Assembly: GCA_964441755.1 (NCBI GenBank)
Contig: CAYTVG010000007.1
Location: 124,001-188,000, forward strand
Length of the DNA stretch: 64,000 nucleotides
Origin: JAUMBM01 sp964441755
Lineage (GTDB): Bacteria; Bacteroidota; Bacteroidia; Chitinophagales; Saprospiraceae
Direction of reading: 5' to 3'
The position numbers and the translations under genes were made by a program. Below are positions 15,755 through 24,205 of this stretch, one piece after another (position 1 is the stretch's first letter; every line of letters starts with the position of its first letter). Under the pieces are notes generated by a model. That model saw only the letters and a program-made list of their open reading frames with translations, was not told the DNA's origin and did not search any database.

Positions 15755-16939
15755 CTACAGCGCAGCCATTGCTGCCCCGGGTAGCACATACTGCTCCACA
15801 TTCTGTGCACTTATGGGCTTATCCCCTAGTATCAACAATCGCTCAACAACATTGCGCAACTCCCGGATGTTGCCCGTCCAGTTGAGTTGCTGCAACATAG
15901 CAATTGCTTCACTGCCGAAGGCCTTGGGCGCAAGCCCCTGCTCCTCACAGATTGTATGGACGAAGTGATCAATCAACAGTGGTATGTCTTCACGACGATC
16001 GTTGAGCCCCGGAGCATGTATCAGGATGACGGCAATCCGGTGATAAAGATCCTCCCTAAACCTCCCGGCAGCAATTTCAGCGCGCAGATCCCGGTTGGTG
16101 GCGGCTAGCACCCGTACATCTATGTTGACGTCCTTCTCACTGCCAACCCGCGATATCCGGTTCTCCTGCAATGCCCGAAGTACTTTTGCCTGCGCACCGG
16201 GACTCATATCGCCTATTTCATCCAAAAACAAGGTTCCTCCCTGCGCTTGCTCAAATTTGCCTATCCGCTGGGATGAAGCCCCTGTGAAGGATCCTTTTTC
16301 ATGCCCAAATAACTCACTCTCGATAAGTTCAGCAGGAATAGCCGCACAATTAACCTCTATAAATGCTTGCTTTGCCCGCTGACTTTTGGCGTGCAACCAG
16401 CGTGCAATCAATTCCTTGCCCGATCCGTTAGGCCCTGTAATCAACACCCTGGCATCGGTAGGAGCTACCCGGCCGATGGTGTCCATGATGCGCTCTATAG
16501 CGGGCGAATGCCCGATCATGTCACGTACTTTGGTTTGACTGATTTTTTTCTGCAGCGCCTTTTTTTCTACAATGAGGTTTGACTTATCAAGCGCATTCCG
16601 CAATGTAATCAGCAGTCGGTTAAGATCGGGCGGCTTACTTACAAAGTCAAATGCACCCTTTTTTACCGCCAATACCGCTGTTTCTATATCAGCATGCCCA
16701 CTGATCATAATCACCGGCAAATCCGGCACCAACTCCTGCAGTCGCTCGAGTGTTTCAATGCCATCGAGCCGGGGCATCTTGATGTCTAAAATGACAACGT
16801 CATACCTGCCCGCTTTTACCTTGGCAAGGCAGTCGAGCCCGTTTTCAGCATCATCAACCTGATACTTTTCCAACTCGAGGATATCTCTGAGAATGCGGCG
16901 AATTGCCGGTTCGTCATCAACAATTAGAATTCTGGCCAT
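15755..16939 (-). CDS. NtrC-like response regulator: receiver plus sigma-54 AAA+ domain, no HTH
   Basis: 394 residues. Receiver domain (1-120) with acidic VDDE, phospho-acceptor Asp52 in ILDIKMP, and the conserved Lys in VSKPPD. The AAA+ domain (about 143-380) has Walker A GPNGSGKE, the sigma-54 contact loop as GSFTGA (instead of the usual GAFTGA), Walker B LFLDEIGDM, the ATNRDL and FREDLYHRI motifs and the sensor II segment WTGNIRELRNVVERL. The protein then ends 24 residues later at VLPGAAMAAL, so the usual C-terminal Fis-type HTH is missing. It could activate RNA polymerase-sigma-54 from solution or through partners. No histidine kinase gene is adjacent. The start is the only good ATG. Confidence 0.93.
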   Translation of the reverse strand: MARILIVDDEPAIRRILRDILELEKYQVDDAENGLDCLAKVKAGRYDVVILDIKMPRLDGIETLERLQELVPDLPVIMISGHADIETAVLAVKKGAFDFVSKPPDLNRLLITLRNALDKSNLIVEKKALQKKISQTKVRDMIGHSPAIERIMDTIGRVAPTDARVLITGPNGSGKELIARWLHAKSQRAKQAFIEVNCAAIPAELIESELFGHEKGSFTGASSQRIGKFEQAQGGTLFLDEIGDMSPGAQAKVLRALQENRISRVGSEKDVNIDVRVLAATNRDLRAEIAAGRFREDLYHRIAVILIHAPGLNDRREDIPLLIDHFVHTICEEQGLAPKAFGSEAIAMLQQLNWTGNIRELRNVVERLLILGDKPISAQNVEQYVLPGAAMAAL

Positions 16940-17090
16940 GATGTCTCAAGTATTTCTGGTCGGTTAGCAACAACTAAACGTACAACGTTCTTAGATTGCT
17001 TATACGAGCCGATCCATGAAAAGTTGCAGCAATGGCATGCAGAATTTAAAATACTTAGTGCGTGCAGGGCCTCAGACCGGAGCAACAAAA

Positions 17091-17130
17091 AAGGCGCTTA
17101 TTGATTTTTTCAAAAATCAATAAGCGCCTT
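17091..17130 (-). terminator. Thiolase terminator, second hairpin
   Basis: AAGGCGCTTATTGATTTTT and its exact complement form a 19-bp stem with a tiny loop. On the minus strand it is followed by TTTTTTG, making it a canonical Rho-independent terminator downstream of the thiolase gene. Confidence 0.88.
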
Positions 17131-17137
17131 TACCAGC

Positions 17138-17174
17138 AATGGCTTTTAGGTGGCTGAGCCACCCAAAAGCTATT
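17138..17174 (-). terminator. Thiolase terminator, first hairpin
   Basis: AATAGCTTTTGGGTGGC and GCCACCTAAAAGCCATT (minus strand) pair over 17 bp with two mismatches, starting three bases after the thiolase stop. Together with the following hairpin it makes a tandem terminator. Confidence 0.65.
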
Positions 17175-17176
17175 GT

Positions 17177-18355
17177 TTATACTTTCTCTATAATAATCGC
17201 AGAAGCTCCGCCTCCACCATTGCAGATTGCTGCCATACCAACAGCACCAGACTTCTGTGCGAGCACATTGTTGAGGGTTGTCACGATACGCGCGCCCGAT
17301 GCCCCCAGCGGGTGACCAATGGCAACTGCGCCCCCGAATACGTTGAGCCTGTCGTCGGCAATCTCAAACTCTTTGGCAAAAGCCATACTTACCACTGAAA
17401 ATGCCTCATTGACTTCAAAATAGTCTATATCTCCAATCGTCATACCCGCACGCTTGAGCGCAATGGGTGCTGCCAATACCGGTGCTGTTGTAAACCACTG
17501 TGGTTCATGTGCCGCATCGGCAAAAGAGACAATACGTGCCAGCGGTTTAAGGCCAAGCGCTGCAGCTTTTTCCTTACTCACCAGGATCAGGGCTGCTGCT
17601 CCGTCATTGATGGTAGAAGCATTGGCAGCAGTAACTGTACCCTCTTTGGTAAAAGCGGGTCGCAGGGAAGGAATTTTAGTAAAATCTACACGCTTATACT
17701 CTTCGTCTTCGACGATCAGCAGCGGATCTCCCTTGCGCTGTGGTACCGCCACGGGCACTATCTCCTGCGCAAACCAGCCCTGAGCAGTTGCCTCGGCTGC
17801 GCGCTGGTAGGAGCGAATGGCAAAAGCATCCTGCTCTTCGCGTGTAATGCCGTACTTCACAGCCGTCGCATCTGCGCATACCCCCATGGCTTTGTGATCG
17901 TAGGCATCCGTAAGCCCGTCTTTGGAAAGGCCGTCGACCAGGCCTCCGTCTCCATACTTATAGCCCCAGCGCGCATTGGGTACATAGTAAGGTATATTGC
18001 TCATGCTCTCCATGCCGCCTGCCACAACGACATCGTTGTACCCCAGCATAATACTCTGAGCACCAAACATAATAGACTTCATGCCGGAAGCGCACACCTT
18101 ATTGACTGTCGTACAGGGAACTGTAAGTGACAAACCTGCACCCAGTGCCGCCTGCCGGGCAGGTGCCTGTCCCAGATTGGCCGAGCATACATTGCCAAAA
18201 AACACTTCCTCGACAGCATCTGCTGAAATACCCGCCTTTTCAATCGCTCCCTTGATGGCTGCACTGCCCAGCTCTACCGCAGTCTGCCCGGTAAACATCC
18301 CCCCGAAACTCCCCAGGGCCGTCCGCACTGCAGACACAATATATACCTCTCTCAT
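17177..18355 (-). CDS. Acetyl-CoA C-acyltransferase (thiolase)
   Basis: Thiolase of the biosynthetic acetoacetyl-CoA type or the degradative 3-ketoacyl type. The 392-residue protein has the nucleophile Cys88 in NKVCASGMKS, the GGMESMS segment, ANASTINDGAAALIL, FEVNEAFSVV, the catalytic His in GGAVAIGHPLGASGAR and the second Cys in CNGGGGASA. Length and motifs fit acetyl-CoA acetyltransferase (AtoB/PhaA/FadA-like) best; the sequence alone does not fix the chain-length preference, so no symbol is given. It stands alone between hutU and the response regulator, has two tandem terminator hairpins after it, and has a dispersed repeat 42 bases upstream of its start. Confidence 0.92.
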   Translation of the reverse strand: MREVYIVSAVRTALGSFGGMFTGQTAVELGSAAIKGAIEKAGISADAVEEVFFGNVCSANLGQAPARQAALGAGLSLTVPCTTVNKVCASGMKSIMFGAQSIMLGYNDVVVAGGMESMSNIPYYVPNARWGYKYGDGGLVDGLSKDGLTDAYDHKAMGVCADATAVKYGITREEQDAFAIRSYQRAAEATAQGWFAQEIVPVAVPQRKGDPLLIVEDEEYKRVDFTKIPSLRPAFTKEGTVTAANASTINDGAAALILVSKEKAAALGLKPLARIVSFADAAHEPQWFTTAPVLAAPIALKRAGMTIGDIDYFEVNEAFSVVSMAFAKEFEIADDRLNVFGGAVAIGHPLGASGARIVTTLNNVLAQKSGAVGMAAICNGGGGASAIIIEKV

Positions 18356-18653
18356 GGTTTTGTCTGTTTGTTTGGTTAGAATTTATAAGTTAGCAATCGT
18401 CAGAAATTGGCTGCCAGGGGCATAAACAAGCTGTTTTTCCGCGGGTTTTTGCACTTTTGAAGGCGCCTGACAGGTACAGGGTGATTTCCCAAAAGTGTAA
18501 ATTCGCGAAAAAAGACCCGTTCAGAGCCTGGAAAAAAATCCCAAACGCGCTCTTAATTGTAAAACTACATACTTTAGGCCAATTACGCGCTCAACCCCTG
18601 TAATCATTGGGGGTTGACCGAGTGGCTGCGAACCGGCTCTAACTGCTTTTCTA
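18356..18653. other. 298-bp spacer between hutU and thiolase
   Basis: Mostly occupied by a dispersed repeat copy (18397-18549). The remainder up to the hutU stop shows no ORF or convincing hairpin. Confidence 0.5.
18397..18549 (+). repeat. Dispersed palindromic intergenic repeat, copy 4
   Basis: The segment AAGCTGTTTTTCCGCGGG matches GAGCTGTTTTTTCGCC of the copy at 20748. GCACTTTT and AAAAGTGT form an inner inverted repeat, CGCGAAAAAAGACCCG recalls the right inner arm of other copies, and the right end reads GAAAAAAATCCCAAACGCG. The left arm is diverged. Confidence 0.5.
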
Positions 18654-20705
18654 CTACCCCTGCTTTTCTGCTGCCTCCCAGGCTGCTTGCAATAGCGTAT
18701 CTTCCGCCATGAAGGGAATGGTAATATGCAGCAGCGGCTCCTGCTCCATGGCGCGCCGGGCTGTTGACAAGGCAGCCGGATTCCGGGCCCATGCACGCCG
18801 CGCTATGCCGTTGTTGACGTCCCAATGCAGCATCGACCTGAGCCGTCGTGAGGCCGCAGCACTCCCGTCCAGCACCAGCCCAAATCCTCCATTAATTACT
18901 TCCCCCCAACCGACACCGCCGCCATTGTGAAGGCTGACCCAGGTGGCTCCCCGGAAGCTGTCGCCGATGACGTTGTGGACTGCCATATCGGCCGTAAAAC
19001 GCGAGCCATCGTAGATATTGGCCGTTTCTCTGTAAGGCGAGTCGGTACCACTTACGTCGTGGTGGTCTCTGCCCAGCACAATGGGTCCTTGCAGCTGACC
19101 CGCTTCAATAGCTTCATTGAAGGCTTGTGCTATCCGCATGCGCCCTTCTGCGTCCGCGTAGAGAATGCGCGATTTGGAGCCCACTACCGGTATGTTGGTG
19201 GCCGCACTGACAATCCAGTTGATATTGTCATGTAGCTGCGACTGGATGTCTTCACTGGCAGTCTCCAACATCTCCCGGAGCACTCCTGCCGCAATCTTGT
19301 CCGTCAGATCAAGGTCTTGTTGACTACCTGAACAACACACCCAGCGGAAGGGACCGAATCCGTAGTCAAAACACATGGGCCCCATGATATCTTCTACATA
19401 ACTGGGGTAGCGGTAGCGGCTCTCCGAGGCGTCAGCCCATATATCAGCCTCCGCAATACCTGCCTCTTTGAGAAAAGCATTACCATAGTCCCAAAAGTAC
19501 ATCCCCTTGGCAGATAGTGCATTGATGGCTGCTACATGCCGGCGAAGCGTCGCCCGCACTTCTTCCATGAAAAAGGGTTTATTGCTGATAAGCAGCTCCT
19601 TGGCCTCTGCAAAGGTATAACCCTGCGGGCAATAACCGAGATCGTCAATGTTGTGCAATGATGTTTGGTCACTGCCAAGTTCTACAGCTATCCCTTTCTC
19701 CAGCAGGGCCTCCCACAGATCTACAATATTCCCCTGATAAACCAAAGAAATCGCTTCTTCATTCTCCTTGGCTGCCACTATTCTCGGCAGCAGCAACTCG
19801 AGATCTGTGTAAACATGCTCCGCCTGAATATAGCCGTCACCTATGCGCTGAGCAACCGCATCAGGGTCTATCTCTCCCACCACACCTACAGCGCCTGTAA
19901 TCACTGCCGCCAGCGCCTGTGCACCCGACATGCCTCCCAGACCGGAAGTGACAAACAACTTACCGCGAAGGTCGTTGGTGCCCAGTCCGTGCAAGCGGCC
20001 GGCATTGAGCAGGGTAATGGTAGTTCCATGTACAATCCCCTGAGGACCAATGTACATAAATGAGCCCGCCGTCATCTGCCCGTAGCTGGTAACCCCCAGC
20101 GCGTTGTATCGGTTCCAGTCCTCCTTGCTGCTGTGGTTGGGAATCATCATACCATTGGTCACAACTACGCGTGGTGCATCGGGATGACTGGGAAATAAAC
20201 CCATAGGATGCCCGCTGTACATCACCAGCGTTTGCTCGTCTGTCATCTGCGCCAGATATTGCATGGTCAGCAGGTACTGTGCCCAGTTTTGAAAAACGGC
20301 TCCGTTGCCCCCGTAAGTGATCAACTCATGCGGATACTTAGCCACCTTGGGATCCAGGTTATTCTGTATCATCAACATGATGGCAGCTGCCTGCCGCGAA
20401 CGATGGGGATAGTCATCAACAGGCCGCGCATGCATAGCGTACAGCGGCCGGAAACGGTGCATATATATCCGGCCGTACTGCTTCAGCTCCGCTGCAAATT
20501 CGGGGGCCAGCTGTGCGTGGTGGCGGGGATGAAAATACCTGAGGGCGTTGCGCAGTGCCAGTTGCTTGTCGGCTTCGCTCAGCACGCCCTCAATCAGGCG
20601 CCGCGGTGCATGCGCAACCGCAGAATCTATGCCCGGATGTGGTGGAAGGTCGTGAGGAATGCCCTCCAGAATGGCTTCCCGGAAGGCAATCGGGCTAATA
20701 CTCAT
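18654..20705 (-). CDS. hutU: Urocanate hydratase
   Basis: Second enzyme of histidine degradation: hydrates urocanate to imidazolone propionate using tightly bound NAD+. The 683-residue protein is longer than the roughly 555-residue classical form and matches the long form I know from Bacteroidota and eukaryotes. Landmarks are ITYGGNGAVFQNWAQY, LVMYSGHPMGLFPSHP, TAGSFMYIGPQGIVHGTT, GKLFVTSGLGGMSGAQ (NAD site), LGSDQTSLHNIDDLGYCP, RWVCCSGSQQDLDLTD (with the conserved Cys) and RDHHDVSGTDSPYRET. No hutH, hutI or hutG lies in the window, so the pathway is dispersed. A -7-like TACCTTCG lies 16 bases before the ATG. Confidence 0.96.
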   Translation of the reverse strand: MSISPIAFREAILEGIPHDLPPHPGIDSAVAHAPRRLIEGVLSEADKQLALRNALRYFHPRHHAQLAPEFAAELKQYGRIYMHRFRPLYAMHARPVDDYPHRSRQAAAIMLMIQNNLDPKVAKYPHELITYGGNGAVFQNWAQYLLTMQYLAQMTDEQTLVMYSGHPMGLFPSHPDAPRVVVTNGMMIPNHSSKEDWNRYNALGVTSYGQMTAGSFMYIGPQGIVHGTTITLLNAGRLHGLGTNDLRGKLFVTSGLGGMSGAQALAAVITGAVGVVGEIDPDAVAQRIGDGYIQAEHVYTDLELLLPRIVAAKENEEAISLVYQGNIVDLWEALLEKGIAVELGSDQTSLHNIDDLGYCPQGYTFAEAKELLISNKPFFMEEVRATLRRHVAAINALSAKGMYFWDYGNAFLKEAGIAEADIWADASESRYRYPSYVEDIMGPMCFDYGFGPFRWVCCSGSQQDLDLTDKIAAGVLREMLETASEDIQSQLHDNINWIVSAATNIPVVGSKSRILYADAEGRMRIAQAFNEAIEAGQLQGPIVLGRDHHDVSGTDSPYRETANIYDGSRFTADMAVHNVIGDSFRGATWVSLHNGGGVGWGEVINGGFGLVLDGSAAASRRLRSMLHWDVNNGIARRAWARNPAALSTARRAMEQEPLLHITIPFMAEDTLLQAAWEAAEKQG

Positions 20706-20747
20706 GGATACTTTTTACTGCGAAGGTACAAAACAGAACGCTAAGAG

Positions 20748-20891
20748 CGTATTCGGGAATTTATACTGGAGACAAAACGAGCTGTTTTTTCGCCTGTTTT
20801 CGTGTTTTTGACGGAGCACAGTGCAATACTGCGCAACCTAAACCCGCGGTACAGGCGCTGTTGCATACCTGATAATAAACTCCCGAACACG
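20748..20891 (+). repeat. Dispersed palindromic intergenic repeat, copy 5
   Basis: CGTATTCGGGAATTTAT and ATAAACTCCCGAACACG are terminal inverted repeats matching at 15 of 17 positions. The interior contains GAGCTGTTTTTTCGCCTG and GACGGAGCACAGTGCAATACT, related to the other copies. Confidence 0.7.
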
Positions 20892-20907
20892 TCCTCTTTC
20901 TGTTTGC

Positions 20908-21579
20908 CTATTGGCGCGTCTTGATTGTACAACCGATCGCTTTTACATCTGCAGGATCTGGCTGGCGACCTGCTTCCAGAGCTGCGATTGCCTCTTCTAC
21001 ATAGTTTACCCTGACAGCCGATGCATCCTGGGCGTTGTCGTCAATGGCACCGTGATAACGGAGCACCCGGTCGGCGTCCAACAGGTAAATCTCCGGCGTT
21101 CGTGTAGCTCCAAATTGCGGATAGATTTTCTGCCCGTCATCAAGAAGGTAGAGAAATCCAAAATTTTTATCCTTAGCCCGCTGCTGCATCCCCGCCATAC
21201 CATCATCAGGCTTCACAGCCGGATCATTGGGCTGAATCGCAACCACAGGATAACCCATAGCCGATGTGCGGTTGTGCAGCGCCACCAGGCGATCTTCATA
21301 AGCCACCGCGAAAGGACAGGTATTACACGTAAAAACGACCACATAACCCTTAGGCGTACGCCCGGCGGCATCTTTCACATCGGCCAGACTGTACCAGTTG
21401 CCATCAATGTTCTGCAGGCGAAAATCCGGAGCTTTTTCTCCCAACTTAAGGCCGTTGACCTGAGTAGCCGCTGCCGGAGGGAAGGATGTTGTCGGCTGAG
21501 GCTGCAACTGTGGTGCCTCAGACCAATACAGGACAGCTGCTAAGAGAGGTGCTGCCAACAATAGACTGACATTTGACAT
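20908..21579 (-). CDS. Exported redoxin (AhpC/TSA, thioredoxin-like)
   Basis: 223 residues with an N-terminal hydrophobic export segment (MSNVSLLLAAPLLAAVLYWSEA), then a redoxin fold: LGEKAPDFRLQNIDGNWYSLADV, GYVVVFTCNTCPFAVAYEDRL with the CNTC redox pair, VVAIQPND, FLYLLDDGQKIYPQFGATRTPEIYLLD (cis-Pro region) and LRYHGAIDD. This is the thiol-disulfide reductase or peroxiredoxin-like family common in Bacteroidota. The ATG at 21579 was preferred because it opens the hydrophobic segment. It follows the TlpA-like gene by 52 bases on the same strand, suggesting a two-gene envelope redox unit. Confidence 0.87.
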   Translation of the reverse strand: MSNVSLLLAAPLLAAVLYWSEAPQLQPQPTTSFPPAAATQVNGLKLGEKAPDFRLQNIDGNWYSLADVKDAAGRTPKGYVVVFTCNTCPFAVAYEDRLVALHNRTSAMGYPVVAIQPNDPAVKPDDGMAGMQQRAKDKNFGFLYLLDDGQKIYPQFGATRTPEIYLLDADRVLRYHGAIDDNAQDASAVRVNYVEEAIAALEAGRQPDPADVKAIGCTIKTRQ

Positions 21580-21631
21580 AGTGGTATATTTATAGATGAA
21601 CATATAAAACCTGTATGCCGCACCAGCCCGG

Positions 21632-22171
21632 CTACTGCACCGCCAGTAACATCTGTATCAGTGCATTGTAATCGGCCAGCTTGCCCGTTTCCGATGTACG
21701 CCTGTCTCCCCTATAGACGATGGTAAAAGGGATCGCACCCTCCCAGTCGGGATCGACCTTGTCGATCCATTCGGCGTAGCGCCCATCGGCCAAAGCCAGC
21801 AGCGGCAGCGTAAACGGCCGCTCTCTCACAAATGCCAGCAGCTTGGTGGGTATGTCTTTCTTGAAATCAAGGCTTACCATCACTATTCGCACAGGCTTCT
21901 CAGCCATCTCCTGCTGCAGGCGCTCAAAATATGGTAACTCCTGTACGCAGGGAACACACCAGGTAGCCCAAAAGTTGATAACATAGGTGGTATCGTTGCG
22001 GTAATCCAACAAGGCGGGCATATCTGAAAATGCCTGGTATACGGGGAAAGGCAGCGTGTCGTGGGGGAGTGATCCCCATACAGACGCTCCTGCTTCCGAA
22101 GCTTGCACCCGCAGACTGCCCAACAGTATGCCAACCAACATGGCCAGATAAATAGCTTTTTTGCTTTTCAT
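21632..22171 (-). CDS. TlpA-like exported thiol-disulfide oxidoreductase
   Basis: 179 residues. Signal peptide MKSKKAIYLAMLVGILLGSLRVQAS, then a thioredoxin fold with TYVINFWATWCVPCVQELPYF carrying the WCVPC active site, VRIVMVSLDFKKD, and the cis-Pro loop AIPFTIVYRGDR. TlpA/ResA-type proteins reduce disulfides in exported proteins or apocytochromes. The substrate is not indicated by context. First gene of a likely two-gene unit with the redoxin downstream. Confidence 0.9.
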   Translation of the reverse strand: MKSKKAIYLAMLVGILLGSLRVQASEAGASVWGSLPHDTLPFPVYQAFSDMPALLDYRNDTTYVINFWATWCVPCVQELPYFERLQQEMAEKPVRIVMVSLDFKKDIPTKLLAFVRERPFTLPLLALADGRYAEWIDKVDPDWEGAIPFTIVYRGDRRTSETGKLADYNALIQMLLAVQ

Positions 22172-22339
22172 GCGCTCTTTCCTGTATTTGGTTAAATTGT
22201 CAATGCCCTCGCCAGATACGCCCGGCTAAGAAGCTGATATGGCCCAAGATACAAATAAATCAAATTCCCGGCTCACCATATTACGCGCTTGTCTTTATCC
22301 CCGGCTCCCAATATCCGCCAAATATCCCTACCTTTACAG

Positions 22340-22743
22340 CGGCTGTGGCTCCGCTCCGCCGCCGCTGCTTCGCGCAGTGGAGGAAAGTCCGGACAACGCA
22401 GAGCACCGCACCACCTAACGGGTGGGGGGCGGGCGGGCAACCGCCCGTTTACAGATAGTGTCACAGAAATGATACCGCCTGCGCAGGCAGGTAAGGGTGA
22501 AATCGTGCGGTAAGAGCGCACGCACTGCCCCGGGCAACCGGCAGTGAGATAAACCTTGCGGGTTGAAATGCCATGTATACTGTACGCTCCTCAGGAGGCC
22601 GGGCGGCTCGTCCGGTGACTGCCGTAAAAGGCAGCAGTGCAGGGGGTAGGCAGATAGAGCCGATCCGTGAGGGTCGGCCCAGATAAATGGCGGAGGCGCC
22701 GGCACTGCCGGCGAACAGAATCCGGCTTATAAGGGCACAGCCA
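22340..22743 (+). ncRNA. rnpB: RNase P RNA (class A)
   Basis: The catalytic RNA that trims tRNA 5' leaders. The near-universal GAGGAAAGTCCGGAC (5' strand of P4 and flanks) is at about 22379-22393, and the matching 3' segment ACAGAATCCGGCTTAT is near 22725. P1 is formed by GGCTGTG (22341-22347) and CACAGCC (22736-22742), which sets the ends. The length of about 404 bases and the GATAGAGCCGATCCGTGAGGGTCGG-like P-helices near the 3' end fit bacterial class A. A -7-like TACCTTTA lies just upstream (22329-22336), and a U-tract terminator follows. Exact ends are uncertain by a few bases. Confidence 0.95.
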
Positions 22744-22750
22744 AAAAACA

Positions 22751-22788
22751 AAGGCCGGGCAGCAATGCTGTCCGGCCTTATTTTTTTT
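22751..22788 (+). terminator. rnpB terminator
   Basis: AAGGCCGGGCAGC and GCTGTCCGGCCTT form a 13-bp stem (one G-T pair) with an AAT loop, followed by ATTTTTTTT. A classical intrinsic terminator directly after rnpB; it also faces the end of porV. Confidence 0.9.
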
Positions 22789-22796
22789 ATATTTCC

Positions 22797-24011
22797 TTAC
22801 TGTGCGTCAAATGCACCGAAGTCAAATAATAAACTGAATCTAAGTGTATTATCCAGCGGATTCCGCTGATTGGTCGTGGGAATCAGGTAACTGAAATTAA
22901 GACCGAAAACATTGTATTTCAATCCCATACCCATAGTGAAGAATTTACGCCCTCCTTTCTGAATGTGCTCGTTGTAGTAGCCCATGCGTACGGCAAACTG
23001 CTTGTCGTACCAATATTCAACACCAGCGCTGTAAGTGATTTCCTTAAGCTCTTCAGAAAACCCTTCCGGGGCATCATTCCAACTGGAAAAAATCGCCCGT
23101 ATAGGCGCCTGGTCTTTCCAGTCGGGACGGCCGTCACCATCCTGGTCGCAGTCGAGTCCCTGACAGGGAGTCGGCACCATCAGCTTATTGAAGTCTAAGG
23201 CAAAAGTCAGGCGGTTGTATTCGTTAAAGTCAAGCGTCCAGGCAGCCCCAAGACCAAAATTGGAAGGAATAAAGTCACGGTCGACAGAACGGGTATAGGT
23301 GATCTTGGATCCGATATTGGTCATCGCCAAACCCACCGTCAGCTCGCTGTTGTCTACCCCGTCCATGGCAATTTCAGTCTGGTAGGTGAAAGAAATATCC
23401 GCAGCGCCTGCAAAGCCGGGCTCGATAATCTCACCCCCGTCAAGCTGCTGGCCTGCAGCCAGATTAGAATAGATGACTTTACCTGTCAGCCCCGCTGTAA
23501 GCTTATCACTCAACTTACGCGAATAGGCCATGGCTACCTCAAATTCATTGGGCTGTCCTGTGTTAAGCAGTTCACCATTGACATCTGTAAACTGAATACT
23601 TCCAAGGGAGAAATAGCGGAGGCCAAAGCCAATCGCCTGCAGCTTGTCAATCTTCTTATACCCCGTCAGGTAAGCCAGATAAACATCATTGAGGCCCAGT
23701 GCCCGCAACCAAGGTGTGTAGGTCGCCGAAACCGACATCTCTTCCTCTGCCAATACCAGCTTCGAAGCATTGAAATGCATAGCGTTGGCGTCTGCTGAAA
23801 TTGCCAGCCCCACATCGCCCATAGCCCCCGAACGGGCATCGGCTACTATGCGAAGGAAAGGAACAGCTGTGACAACGGTGTTGGTACAGGGTGTGCCGTC
23901 AAGATTGTAGTATTTTCCGTCTTCTCCCAAATAACACTGAGCAGATAATGCAACAGGAGCAAGCAATGCTGCCAAGGATACCAGTAATATCGTACGAAGT
24001 TCTAATTTCAT
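22797..24011 (-). CDS. porV: T9SS outer-membrane beta-barrel PorV (LptO)
   Basis: PorV is the 14-strand outer-membrane shuttle that carries T9SS cargo from the translocon to the PorU sortase. The 404-residue protein has a signal peptide ending VALSAQ, then the family N-terminal region with VTAVPFLRIVADARSGAMGDVGLAISADANAMHFNASKL (a FadL-like fold), alternating barrel strands and a C-terminal aromatic-rich strand (LRFSLLFDFGAFDAQ). An insertion near residues 290-305 reads DCDQDGDGRPDWKD, a thrombospondin type 3-like calcium loop that I would not expect in most PorV proteins. It follows porU on the same strand, with an exact -7 promoter element 36 bases before its ATG. Confidence 0.94.
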   Translation of the reverse strand: MKLELRTILLVSLAALLAPVALSAQCYLGEDGKYYNLDGTPCTNTVVTAVPFLRIVADARSGAMGDVGLAISADANAMHFNASKLVLAEEEMSVSATYTPWLRALGLNDVYLAYLTGYKKIDKLQAIGFGLRYFSLGSIQFTDVNGELLNTGQPNEFEVAMAYSRKLSDKLTAGLTGKVIYSNLAAGQQLDGGEIIEPGFAGAADISFTYQTEIAMDGVDNSELTVGLAMTNIGSKITYTRSVDRDFIPSNFGLGAAWTLDFNEYNRLTFALDFNKLMVPTPCQGLDCDQDGDGRPDWKDQAPIRAIFSSWNDAPEGFSEELKEITYSAGVEYWYDKQFAVRMGYYNEHIQKGGRKFFTMGMGLKYNVFGLNFSYLIPTTNQRNPLDNTLRFSLLFDFGAFDAQ

Positions 24012-24046
24012 GAGTTGACCCGTATGTGTTCAATGAATGTAAGTCG

Positions 24047-24054
24047 CAAATATA
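24047..24054 (-). promoter_or_regulatory. porV -7 promoter element
   Basis: Minus strand TATATTTG, an exact TAnnTTTG, 35 bases before the porV ATG in the porU-porV gap. No well-spaced TTG is evident, so porV may be transcribed both with porU and alone. Confidence 0.45.
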
Positions 24055-24205
24055 ATTCGCTATATGCGATATTGATTTTATTCTTAACAAAAATCCTGCC
24101 AATTTCACTTGCCAGCCAGCATTGTGCTGTATGGCCAATGCGCTATTGAAGACGAAAATTGGCTATGATTATTATGTTCTTAACGACCGCTTGCCGCCTT
24201 CATGT

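Noticed and set aside
18600..18653. tRNA-like GGGTTGACCGAGTGGC sequence
   Set aside because: Cannot be folded into an acceptor stem plus anticodon and T arms within 90 bases; it runs into the end of hutU.
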